Shown here: piece by piece, positions 26,683-34,497 of the stretch
How the letters are laid out: each line of letters opens with the position of its first letter
How positions within the stretch are numbered: the stretch's first letter is position 1
From: Nocardioides sp. InS609-2
Lineage (GTDB): Bacteria; Actinomycetota; Actinomycetes; Propionibacteriales; Nocardioidaceae
Length of the DNA: 64,000 nucleotides
NCBI RefSeq assembly: GCF_023208195.1
Contig: NZ_CP060034.1
Span: forward strand, 2,418,001 to 2,482,000
Direction: 5' to 3'
The notes under the pieces: model-generated
What the model saw: the letters and a program-made list of their open reading frames with translations, nothing else
The model's database searches: none
What the model was told of the DNA's origin: nothing
Translations under genes and position numbers: made by a program

Positions 26683-28323
26683 CTAGGGGTGGGCAGGAGC
26701 TGACGGGTCGAGCTCCGGCTCTACGCCCTCGTCGCCGGCATCGGCGCCGTAGTCATCCGCGCTCGTCTGGTCGACACCCTCGTCGACCTTCATCGCCCGC
26801 AGCACGACGGTCAGCACGACCGACACGATGAGATTCAGCAGGAACGCGACCAGGGCGATGTAGACCTTGGTCTCGGTGAACGGGAACATCGTGAGCGGTC
26901 CGCCGAAGTGCGAGTCGGGGACGCCGGGGAGCGGGACGCCGTACGCCGTCCAGGTGCCCCAGAGCATGCCGACCGCCCAGCCGGCGAGCAGCGCCCACCG
27001 GTGGAACCAGCGGGTGTAGAGCCCCGCGACGATCGCGATCATCGTCTGGAGGATCCAGACCCCGCCGAGCAGCTGCAGGTTGATCGCGAACTGCTTGGGC
27101 AGGCCCAGCACGAAGGCCAGCGCGCCGAGCTTCACGGCCAGCGACATCAGCTTGGCCTGCTGGGCCTCCTGCTGCGGCGTCGCCGCCGGGTTGATGTAGG
27201 CCTTGTAGAGGTTGCGGGTCCACAGGTTGGCCGCCGCGATCGACATGATGGCCGCCGGCACGAGCGCACCGATGCCGATCGCCGCGAACGCGACGCCGGC
27301 GAACCAGCTCGGGAACTCGTTCTCGAACAGCTGTGGCACCGACTGCTGGGCGTTCTCAACCTTGACCCCGGCGGCGATGGCGACGAAGCCGAGGAGGGCG
27401 AGCAGCCCGAGCAGGAAGGAGTACGCCGGCAGCAGGGCCGCGTTGCGACGGATCACCGAGCGGTTCTTGGTGGAGAGGACGGCGGTGACCGAGTGCGGGT
27501 ACATGAACAGCGCCAGTGCCGAGCCGAGCGCCAGGGACGCGTAGGCCCAGTGCGCCGCCGCGGGCGGGATCATCGCCTTGCCGGGGATGTCACCGGCTGC
27601 GATGCCGTCGGCGTTCTCGGCGTTGAAGGCGTCGAAGTTGTCCTGCGCGGCGCTGAAGATGGAGTCCCAGCCGCCAAGCTGCGAGGGCAGGTAGAACACC
27701 GCGACGATGATCACGACGTAGATCAGGATGTCCTTGACGAACGCGATCAGGGCGGGCGCCCTCAGGCCGCTGGAGTAGGTGTAGGCCGCGAGCACGGCGA
27801 ACGCGATGAACAGCGGCAGGTGCTGGAGGACCCACGCCGAGTCCTCGCCCTTCTGGAGCCCCATCACCTGCAGGACGACCTCGATGCCGATCAGCTGGAG
27901 GGCGATGTAGGGCATTGTCGCGAGGATGCCGGTCAGCGCGACGGCCGTCGCCAGCGGCCGGCTGTCATAGCGGCCTTGGACGAAGTCAGCCGGCGTGACG
28001 TAGCCGTGCCGGTGCGAGACCGACCACAGCCGCGGCAGGAACAGGAAGATCAGCGGGTAGACCACGATCGTGTAGGGCACCGCGAAGAAGCCGACCGCGC
28101 TGCCGGCGTACAGCGTTGCGGGCACTGCGATGAACGTGTACGCCGTGTAGAGGTCACCACCGATCAGGAACCAGGCGATGAACGTGCCGAAGCCGCGTCC
28201 GCCCAGGCCCCATTCGTCGAGGTTGTCCATCTTCTCCGCGCGGCGCCAGCGCGCGGCCGCGAAGCCGAGCACGGTCACGAGCAGGAAGAAGAAGACGAAG
28301 ATGCTGACTGCGATGCCGTCCAT
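26683..28323 (-). CDS. mctP: Sodium:solute symporter, monocarboxylate type (MctP-like)
   Basis: A 546-residue membrane protein with about 13 hydrophobic helices in the SSS-family pattern: GLGGRGFGTFIAWFLIGGDL in the helix 1-2 region, then YTPADFV-type FVQGRYDSRPLA, and AAIMSIAAANLWTRNLYKAY late, which corresponds to the conserved sodium-site helix. The C-terminus is an acidic cytosolic tail. MctP proteins import acetate, pyruvate, lactate or similar acids. It overlaps the DUF3311 gene (TGATG), the usual small partner of this subgroup, which supports the assignment. The exact substrate cannot be told. Confidence 0.88.
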   Translation of the reverse strand: MDGIAVSIFVFFFLLVTVLGFAAARWRRAEKMDNLDEWGLGGRGFGTFIAWFLIGGDLYTAYTFIAVPATLYAGSAVGFFAVPYTIVVYPLIFLFLPRLWSVSHRHGYVTPADFVQGRYDSRPLATAVALTGILATMPYIALQLIGIEVVLQVMGLQKGEDSAWVLQHLPLFIAFAVLAAYTYSSGLRAPALIAFVKDILIYVVIIVAVFYLPSQLGGWDSIFSAAQDNFDAFNAENADGIAAGDIPGKAMIPPAAAHWAYASLALGSALALFMYPHSVTAVLSTKNRSVIRRNAALLPAYSFLLGLLALLGFVAIAAGVKVENAQQSVPQLFENEFPSWFAGVAFAAIGIGALVPAAIMSIAAANLWTRNLYKAYINPAATPQQEAQQAKLMSLAVKLGALAFVLGLPKQFAINLQLLGGVWILQTMIAIVAGLYTRWFHRWALLAGWAVGMLWGTWTAYGVPLPGVPDSHFGGPLTMFPFTETKVYIALVAFLLNLIVSVVLTVVLRAMKVDEGVDQTSADDYGADAGDEGVEPELDPSAPAHP

Positions 28324-28535
28324 CAGCGCACCTTCCGCTCACGGTCGGCGCGCTTGGAGAGGTAGTAGGCCGCGATGGTCAGCACCGCCGCCATCGGGAT
28401 CAGCGCGAACTGGAACCAGAAGTAGAACGGGAACCCGAGCAGGGTCGGGTCGGTCTTGTCGTAGATGCCCACCAGCAGCGGCAGAATCACTGCCGGCGCC
28501 AGGATCAGGCAGATCAAGGCCCATGTGCGGTTCAT
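28323..28535 (-). CDS. DUF3311 small membrane protein, symporter partner
   Basis: A 70-residue protein with two helices (WALICLILAPAVILPLLVGI and FYFWFQFALIPMAAVLTIAA) and a charged tail. ATG 28535 was chosen because GGAGGTGACG directly precedes it; a GTG at 28541 lies inside that ribosome site. DUF3311 proteins are encoded just before SSS symporters and are thought to be accessory subunits. Its stop overlaps the symporter start. Confidence 0.9.
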   Translation of the reverse strand: MNRTWALICLILAPAVILPLLVGIYDKTDPTLLGFPFYFWFQFALIPMAAVLTIAAYYLSKRADRERKVR

Positions 28536-28590
28536 CGTCACCTCCGAGTTACCGCTGAACCCTAGCCGAACGTGACCGCTGTCACATCCC

Positions 28591-29817
28591 TCACATCAAC
28601 TCGGCTCGTCGGCCGCCGAGAAACGCCCGCTCGGCCTCGTTGTCGATCAGCGCGATCGCCGCGTCGTAAGCCGCCCGGGCCTCGGCATGCCGGCCCAGCC
28701 GGCGCAGGAGGTCGGCGCGGGTCGCCTGCCACGGGTGGTACGCCGCGAGGTCGAGGCCGTCGACCAGCTCCAGCGCCACCTCGGCACCGTCGAGCTCGGC
28801 CACCGCGACCGCCCGGTTGAGCGCGACCACGGGCGACGGGTCGATGCTGGCGAGCTGTCCGTAGAGCGCGGCGATCTGCGACCAGTCGGTTTCGGCGGCG
28901 GTCCCCGCGTCGGTGTGCACGGCGTTGACGGCGGCCTGGATCTGGTACGGCCCGGGCCGGTTGAGCACCAGGCACGCGCGCACCAGCTCGTGGCCCTCGT
29001 CGATGAGATCGCGGCGCCAGCGGGTGCGGTCCTGCTCGTCGAGCGGCACGAGTACGCCGTCGCTCAGGCGCGCCGGCCGGCGAGCATGGGTGAGCAGCAT
29101 CAGCGCGAGCAGGCCGGCGACCTCGGGGTCCCGGGGCAGCAGCACCCGCAGCAACCGGGCCAGCCGGATCGCCTCCTCACAGAGGTCGTCGCGCATGGAC
29201 TCCTCGCCGGCGGTGGCGAGGTAGCCCTCGTTGAAGACGAGGTAGACGACGGCGAGCACACCGGCGGTGCGGGCGGGCAGGTCCTCGTGGCGCGGCACCC
29301 GGTAGGGCACCTTCGCGGCCTTGATCTTGGCCTTGGCCCGGGTGATGCGCTGGGCCATGGTCGTCTCGGGCACGAGGAACGCGGCGGCGATCTCGGGCAC
29401 GGTCAGCCCGGTGATGAGCCGGAGCGTCAGCGCCACCCGCGCAGCGGGCGCGAGCGCCGGGTGGCAACAGGTGAAGACGAGCCGGAGCCGGTCGTCCTCG
29501 ACCGGGCCGGTGTCGGGTGGTGGGGAGTCGTCGTAAGTCATGGTTGCCTGCCGATGCCTGGTGTCGCGCGTGGACTCACGGCGGATGCGGTCGATGGCCT
29601 TGCGGTGGCCGGTGGTGGTCAGCCAGCCGCCCGGGTTCGGGGGTACGCCGTCACCGGGCCAGCGCTCCATGGCCGCCACGATCGCCTCGCCGGCCGCCTC
29701 TTCGGCGATGTCGAGATCACCGAAGCGACGGGCAAGCGTTGCGACGACGACGGCGTACTCCTCGCGGAAGATGCGGGAGATCTCGTCGGAGACGTCCGCG
29801 TCGTCCGGCGGCGACAT
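28591..29817 (-). CDS. ECF-type RNA polymerase sigma factor, ECF42 group
   Basis: A 408-residue sigma factor with region 2 (IFREEYAVVVATLARRFGDL, then the AEEAAGEAIVAAMERWPGDG stretch), region 4 (ALTLRLITGLTVPEIAAAFL, VPETTMAQRITRAKAKIK) and a long helical C-terminal extension of about 220 residues with a TPR-like end (LAAYHPWQATRADLLRRLGR). This extension and the neighbouring DGPF-motif gene define the ECF42 group, which lacks an anti-sigma factor and is thought to be controlled by the extension. Its start overlaps the stop of the YCII gene (TGATG). Confidence 0.93.
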   Translation of the reverse strand: MSPPDDADVSDEISRIFREEYAVVVATLARRFGDLDIAEEAAGEAIVAAMERWPGDGVPPNPGGWLTTTGHRKAIDRIRRESTRDTRHRQATMTYDDSPPPDTGPVEDDRLRLVFTCCHPALAPAARVALTLRLITGLTVPEIAAAFLVPETTMAQRITRAKAKIKAAKVPYRVPRHEDLPARTAGVLAVVYLVFNEGYLATAGEESMRDDLCEEAIRLARLLRVLLPRDPEVAGLLALMLLTHARRPARLSDGVLVPLDEQDRTRWRRDLIDEGHELVRACLVLNRPGPYQIQAAVNAVHTDAGTAAETDWSQIAALYGQLASIDPSPVVALNRAVAVAELDGAEVALELVDGLDLAAYHPWQATRADLLRRLGRHAEARAAYDAAIALIDNEAERAFLGGRRAELM

Positions 29818-30170
29818 CAGGCCGGCTCCTCCGCAAAGGGCCGGACCTCGACCTTGCCGGCGCAGGCCTTCGAGCCCTGGGCCGCCCAGTCGAGGGCCTC
29901 GTCGAGATCGGCCGCCTCGATGATCCAGAACCCACCGAGGTACTCCTTGCTCTCGGCGAAGGGTCCGTCGGTCACGACAGGCTGGTCGCCCTGACCGTCG
30001 ACCGTGGTGGCCGACCCGATCGGGTGCAGGCCACCGGCGAACACCCAGGCGCCGGCCGCCCTGACCTTCTCGTTGAAGCGGTCGACGGCGTCGAAGACGG
30101 GCTGGATCTCCTCCATCTTCGGATCCGGGTCGTCGACCGAGCCGTGCACGGAGAGCAGGTACTGCGTCAT
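29817..30170 (-). CDS. YCII-related DGPF-motif protein, partner of ECF42 sigma factor
   Basis: A 117-residue alpha/beta protein starting at ATG 30170 behind GGAGGAA. It shows MTQYLLSVHG, the hallmark VTDGPFAESKEYLGGFWII and WAAQGSKACAGKVEVRPF. DGPF proteins sit next to ECF42 sigma factors in many actinobacteria and are probable targets or modulators; biochemical role unknown. Translationally coupled to the sigma gene downstream. Another two-domain YCII protein lies at 48489-49037. Confidence 0.92.
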   Translation of the reverse strand: MTQYLLSVHGSVDDPDPKMEEIQPVFDAVDRFNEKVRAAGAWVFAGGLHPIGSATTVDGQGDQPVVTDGPFAESKEYLGGFWIIEAADLDEALDWAAQGSKACAGKVEVRPFAEEPA

Positions 30171-30282
30171 TGGTGTTCCTCCTTCAGCGGGAGAGGCCCG
30201 GTGACCTCTCTTCAGCCATCCCACGAACGGGATCGGGCCGATACGACAATTCTGCCAAAGAATTCCTCGGCACTGAGCCGCA

Positions 30283-32331
30283 TCAGTGCCGGAACAGCGG
30301 CTCGTCGGCGACCTCGTCGTCCTCAAGAGGCAGGCAGACACGCATCGTCGTACCCGCTCCGGGCTCGGACTCGACGGAGATCGTGCCGCCGTGGGCGGTC
30401 ACGATCGCGTGTGCGATCGAGAGCCCGAGGCCGGTGCCCTGAATGGCGTTGTCGATAGCCGAGGAGGCCCGGAAGAACCGGCCGAAGAGCTGCTCCTGCT
30501 CGTCGACGGCGATGCCCAGGCCGGTGTCGGACACGGTGATCACCGCGCTCTCCGGGCCGGCACTCAGCGTCACGTCGATGGAGCCTCCGCCGGGGGTGAA
30601 CTTGATGGAGTTGCCCACCAGGTTGACCAGCACCCGCTCGAGCTCGTGGGCGTCGGCACGCAGGGTCACGGGTACGTCGGGCACGTGCAGGCGCAGGTCC
30701 AGCTCCCCTGCGCGGAGCTGCTCCTCCAGCAGCAGTCCCACCTCCCGGACCAGCTCGCCCAGGTCGGTGGGGCTGCGGTGCAGGACCAGCGCACCCGACT
30801 CCAGCTTCGAGAGGGTGAGCAGGTCCTCGACCAGCCGGATCAGCCGCTGGCTGTTGCGGTCGATGCGCGCCACGACCTCGAGCTGGTCACCGGTGAGCCG
30901 GCCGATAGCACCGTCGGCCAGCAGCTCGGCGTACCCGTGGATGCTCGTGATCGGCGTGCGCAGCTCGTGGCTGACGTTGGAGACGAGCTCCTGCTTCACC
31001 CGGTCGACCTCGCGCAGCCGCTTGACCGACGCGTGCTCATGCTCGAGGGCCGCCCGCATCGACTCGTGGGCCGCGTGCCGCTCGGTCGTGTCGTCACCGA
31101 CGGCGACGTAGCCGACCACCGAGCCTTCGTCGCCGTCGATCGGCGTGACGCTCAGCGAGAGGTAGCGCGGTCCCGCGCGGGTGACGATCTCCCAGTCCCA
31201 GCGCTCGCCAGATGCGGCCATGGCCAGGGCCACCTGCGCGAAGTCGTCCTCGGGCAGCCCCATCCTGCGGGCATGCCGAGCGATCTCCTCCTCCGGGTGG
31301 AGTACGGCGGGGCTCTGGCCCAGGAGCTCCTCGGAGCCGTAGCCCAAGATCAGCTCGGCCCCCCGGTTGACCCGGGTGATGCGGCCGTACGGGTCGGTGG
31401 TGATGATCAGCGTCTGTCGTGCCGACTCCAGCAGCCGCTCCATCGTCGACGCCGAGCGGGTGGACTCGGCCGAAGCGAGCTGCTGGCGCGAGATGCTCGC
31501 CGAGATCGGGATCGCCAGATAGGCGCACGACATGATGAAGAGGTAGAGCAGGATCGGGTTCGCGCTGATGGGCATCCCTGCGGGTGTGCCGGCCAGCGGG
31601 CCGTGCCCGGTGAAGGTGAGCGCGTAGGCCACCACCGAGACGAGCATGACCTGCAGGTGCGACGAGCGGGGCGAGCCGCGGTTGGCGCCCCAGCCGAGCA
31701 CCGTAAGGATCACGAAAAGCATCGTCAGCGGACCCTGCGGCCAGAACACCACCACGGAGACCCCGAGCAGCATGACCCATTGGAGGATGCGCTCAGCCTT
31801 GTTGCCGGCCGCGGACCGGGAGCCGTCGCTGAGGATCGGCAGCACGCTGAGCTGCGCGGCCAGCGCGCTCACGAACGCCATCAGGGTCGTGAGCAGGGCA
31901 TCGCCGGCACTCACCTCCATCAGGGACAGGCTGCCGCCGATGGCCGCACAGACCGCGGCGCCGAGTGCGGTGGCCACGAAGAAGCGGCGCTCCCCGAGTA
32001 TTGAGTCCATCTCGAAGATCACCGTGCCGTTGCAGGTGAGAAACCGCCACACGACGTACGCCGGCAGGGTGAGCGATGCGCTGCCGACGAGTGCCAGCAG
32101 CGGGGACAGGTCGTAGGTGCGCGACAGGGCCACGGTGATCACGGCCGTCTCGGCAGTCAGGGCCCACCAGAGGCCGTGGCGCTCGGCGTACACGAGCAGC
32201 GCGACTGCGAAGCCGACAGCCGGATAGCCGCCGTACGCGCGGAAGTCGAGACCGTCGAGGGACAGCGGGAGCGCGATCATGACGAGGCACACGGCAAAGC
32301 TCAGCGCCCGCCTGCCCGGCCAGGTAGTCAT
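30283..32331 (-). CDS. Membrane sensor histidine kinase with PAS domain
   Basis: A 682-residue kinase. Residues 1-285 hold about eight hydrophobic helices resembling a MASE1 sensor (LDFRAYGGYPAVGFAVALLV, GDALLTTLMAFVSALAAQL). A PAS domain follows (295-415: TLIITTDPYGRITRVNRGAE), then HisKA with the phosphorylated His near 453 in SHELRTPI. The HATPase_c domain has the N box LVNLVGNSIKFTP, G1 VSDTGLGI and G2 GTGLGLSIAHAIV. No response regulator is adjacent, so it is an orphan unless a partner was separated by the IS1380 element just upstream. The ATG is at 32331. Confidence 0.93.
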   Translation of the reverse strand: MTTWPGRRALSFAVCLVMIALPLSLDGLDFRAYGGYPAVGFAVALLVYAERHGLWWALTAETAVITVALSRTYDLSPLLALVGSASLTLPAYVVWRFLTCNGTVIFEMDSILGERRFFVATALGAAVCAAIGGSLSLMEVSAGDALLTTLMAFVSALAAQLSVLPILSDGSRSAAGNKAERILQWVMLLGVSVVVFWPQGPLTMLFVILTVLGWGANRGSPRSSHLQVMLVSVVAYALTFTGHGPLAGTPAGMPISANPILLYLFIMSCAYLAIPISASISRQQLASAESTRSASTMERLLESARQTLIITTDPYGRITRVNRGAELILGYGSEELLGQSPAVLHPEEEIARHARRMGLPEDDFAQVALAMAASGERWDWEIVTRAGPRYLSLSVTPIDGDEGSVVGYVAVGDDTTERHAAHESMRAALEHEHASVKRLREVDRVKQELVSNVSHELRTPITSIHGYAELLADGAIGRLTGDQLEVVARIDRNSQRLIRLVEDLLTLSKLESGALVLHRSPTDLGELVREVGLLLEEQLRAGELDLRLHVPDVPVTLRADAHELERVLVNLVGNSIKFTPGGGSIDVTLSAGPESAVITVSDTGLGIAVDEQEQLFGRFFRASSAIDNAIQGTGLGLSIAHAIVTAHGGTISVESEPGAGTTMRVCLPLEDDEVADEPLFRH

Positions 32332-32360
32332 GGGTCTCCGTTCGACGACGACACGTCATC

Positions 32361-32389
32361 ATCGGGCAGATCGCGCTCGTGTGCCCGAT
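32361..32389. promoter_or_regulatory. Inverted repeat upstream of the histidine kinase
   Basis: ATCGGGCA and TGCCCGAT form perfect 8-bp arms separated by 13 bases, 30-58 bases before the kinase start. It may be an operator or leader hairpin; nothing further identifies it. Confidence 0.35.
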
Positions 32390-32421
32390 AACAGCGACAG
32401 TGTTGCCAGTGGCGCCGTGGG

Positions 32422-34102
32422 CCTAGCCCGGATCATTCACGGGTCGGCGGCTTGATCGGCGCGTAGAAACACAGAAGTGCCTGCCCAGCAGGGGAAACTT
32501 GGTCTTGCGACGGAACAAGTTCTCCAACTGGAAGGCACTCTGCAGGTGAAGCGTAGTTCGTGGTCGAGGGGTCTGTCAGTAACTGGGGGCGGTGTCGGCG
32601 TGGTGGCCCACGCGGGAAGCGTCGGGCTGCGTCTCGTAGGTGATCGGACCGGGCTGACTGGACAGCTCTCGAAGGCCCTGGCACGACGTTCGTTCACCCC
32701 TGCCCATGACCGCGGCCGGGTCCTGGTCGATGTCGCGGTGATGATCGCCGACGGCGGTGAAGCGATCGCTGACATCGAGGTCCTGCGCCACCAGGAACCC
32801 GTGCTCGGTGCGGTGGCCTCGCAGGCCACGGTCTGGCGGGCTTTGGATGAGATCAGCCCCGGGCAGGTCAAGAAAATCGCCGTGGCCAGAGCCAGGACAC
32901 GGCGCCACGTCTGGGCACTCATGAACGCCTCACCCGAAGGGTTCCCTGCCTCGAAGGTCGCCGGCACCGACCTCGGTGAGGTGGTCGTGCTCGATGTCGA
33001 TGCCACGGTCGTGATCACCCACTCCGAGAAAGAGTTGGCATCGGCGACGTTCAAGCGGACGTTCGGGTACCACCCGATCGGGGTGTGGTGCGACAACACA
33101 GGCGAGTTCCTCGCCGCCACGTTGCGGACCGGGAAGGCGGGGTCGAACACCGCGACCGATCACATCGAAGTCCTCACCGCGGCAATCGCCCAGGTCCCCG
33201 CCGCACAACGCAAGAACCTGCTGATCCGCAGCGATGGCGCGGGTGCCTCCCACAAGCTCCTGGCCTGGCTCACCGAACAAGGCCGCGTGCGGGGACGTCG
33301 CTTGGAGTACAGCGTCGGCTACGCAGTCACCGAGAAGATCCGCGAAGCCATCAAGGTCGTCCCCAAGCACGTGTGGACACCCGCGTCCGATGCTGATGGT
33401 GGGGTCCGCGAAGGTGGTGACGTCGCCGAGCTCACCGACCTCCTTGACCTGACGGCATGGCCGCCCGGGATGCGGCTCATCGTGCGCCGCGAACGACCCC
33501 ACCCCGGTGCGCAGCTGTCGCTGTTCGAAGAAGCCGACGGGTGGCGCTACCAAGTGATCGCGACCAACACCACCACCGGACAGCTGGCGTTCCTCGAAGC
33601 CCGTCACCGTGCTCACGCCCGCGTCGAGGACCGGATCCGGATCGCCAAGGACACCGGCCTGGGCAGATTCCCCTCACGTGAGTTCGCGATCAACCAGGCC
33701 TGGCTGACAGCGACCATGATCGCTGCCGACCTCACCGCCTGGACCAGACTTCTGGCCTTCACCGGCGAGGCTGCTGTGCTCGCCGGCTGTGAGCCGAAAG
33801 CGTTGCGCTACCGACTCCTGCACGCACCAGCACGCCTGGTCCACACCGGGCGCCGGCGACAACTCCGGATCCCCGACACCTGGCCCTGGGCGGCAGCGAT
33901 CGTCGCGACATTCGCCAACATCGCAGCGATCCCACCACCAGCCTGAACATCCCCGCCCACCCACAACCCGAGGACCCGGAGAACCGCACCCGACAGCGAC
34001 AGTCGGCCTACAGGTCAACCCCGGAACCAGCCCAGGCAACGCACACGTCGTCAACCTCGACGCGCAGCCGTCCGACTACCTCCATGAAAGACCGGGGCTA
34101 GG
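32422..34102 (+). mobile_element. IS1380-family insertion sequence
   Basis: The left end starts CCTAGCCCGGATCATTCA; the right end read inward starts CCTAGCCCCGGTCTTTCA, a typical IS1380 terminal pair. It is 1,681 bp long with one transposase gene. Flanking bases (GTGGG left, GTGCC right) do not give a clear 4-bp duplication, so the insertion is old, rearranged or has slightly different ends. The right end lies only nine bases before the ATG of the VOC gene. Confidence 0.88.
32546..33946 (+). CDS. IS1380-family transposase
   Basis: About 466 residues from the likely GTG start at 32546 (VKRSSWSRGLSVTGGGVGVV); an upstream start would add 23 residues. Family hallmarks: VVAHAGSVGLRLVGDRTGL at the start, the catalytic VVVLDVDATVV, the RSDGAGASHKLLAWL segment and the late FAINQAWLTATMIAADLTAW. 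DDE-type enzyme of normal length (about 460) with no frameshift, so it may be active. Confidence 0.92.
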   Translation: MKRSSWSRGLSVTGGGVGVVAHAGSVGLRLVGDRTGLTGQLSKALARRSFTPAHDRGRVLVDVAVMIADGGEAIADIEVLRHQEPVLGAVASQATVWRALDEISPGQVKKIAVARARTRRHVWALMNASPEGFPASKVAGTDLGEVVVLDVDATVVITHSEKELASATFKRTFGYHPIGVWCDNTGEFLAATLRTGKAGSNTATDHIEVLTAAIAQVPAAQRKNLLIRSDGAGASHKLLAWLTEQGRVRGRRLEYSVGYAVTEKIREAIKVVPKHVWTPASDADGGVREGGDVAELTDLLDLTAWPPGMRLIVRRERPHPGAQLSLFEEADGWRYQVIATNTTTGQLAFLEARHRAHARVEDRIRIAKDTGLGRFPSREFAINQAWLTATMIAADLTAWTRLLAFTGEAAVLAGCEPKALRYRLLHAPARLVHTGRRRQLRIPDTWPWAAAIVATFANIAAIPPPA

Positions 34103-34111
34103 GTGCCAGGC

Positions 34112-34495
34112 ATGTCAGCGACGTTCTCCCTGGCCGCCACCGTCATCGGCGCGCCCGACCCCCGCGGTCTCGCCGAGTTCTACTGCACGCTTCTCGGTTG
34201 GGAGGTGTGGGAGTCCGAGCCCGACTGGGTCCGGATCGGGCCACGCAGCGGCACCGGCGGACTGTCGTTCCAGCTCGAGGAGTCGCACGTGCCGCCTGCC
34301 TGGCCGGCCGGGCCGGGTGACCAGCAGATGCAGGTGCACCTCGACATCGCCGTCAGCAACCTGGCCTCCGGGGTGGCCGCTGCGCAGGGCCTCGGCGCCT
34401 CCCTGGCCGACCAGCAGCCACAGCCCGACGTACGCGTGCTGCTCGACCCCGCCGGGCACCCGTTCTGCCTCTTCGCGCCCAGCGCCACTGGTTGA
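34112..34495 (+). CDS. VOC/glyoxalase-like protein
   Basis: A 127-residue protein with two beta-alpha-beta-beta-beta units: ATVIGAPDPRGLAEFYCTLL to LSFQLEESHVPPAW, then QMQVHLDIAV to VLLDPAGHPFCLFAPS. It belongs to the glyoxalase/bleomycin-resistance/dioxygenase superfamily; the exact substrate is unknown. ATG 34112 is preferred over a GTG at 34103 inside the IS junction. No good ribosome site remains upstream, because the IS1380 right end stops nine bases before the ATG; expression may depend on the IS. Confidence 0.85.
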   Translation: MSATFSLAATVIGAPDPRGLAEFYCTLLGWEVWESEPDWVRIGPRSGTGGLSFQLEESHVPPAWPAGPGDQQMQVHLDIAVSNLASGVAAAQGLGASLADQQPQPDVRVLLDPAGHPFCLFAPSATG

Positions 34496-34497
34496 GC

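Noticed and set aside
32417..34107. 4-bp target duplication for IS1380
   Set aside because: Flanks GTGGG and GTGCC do not match over four bases at any reasonable boundary.
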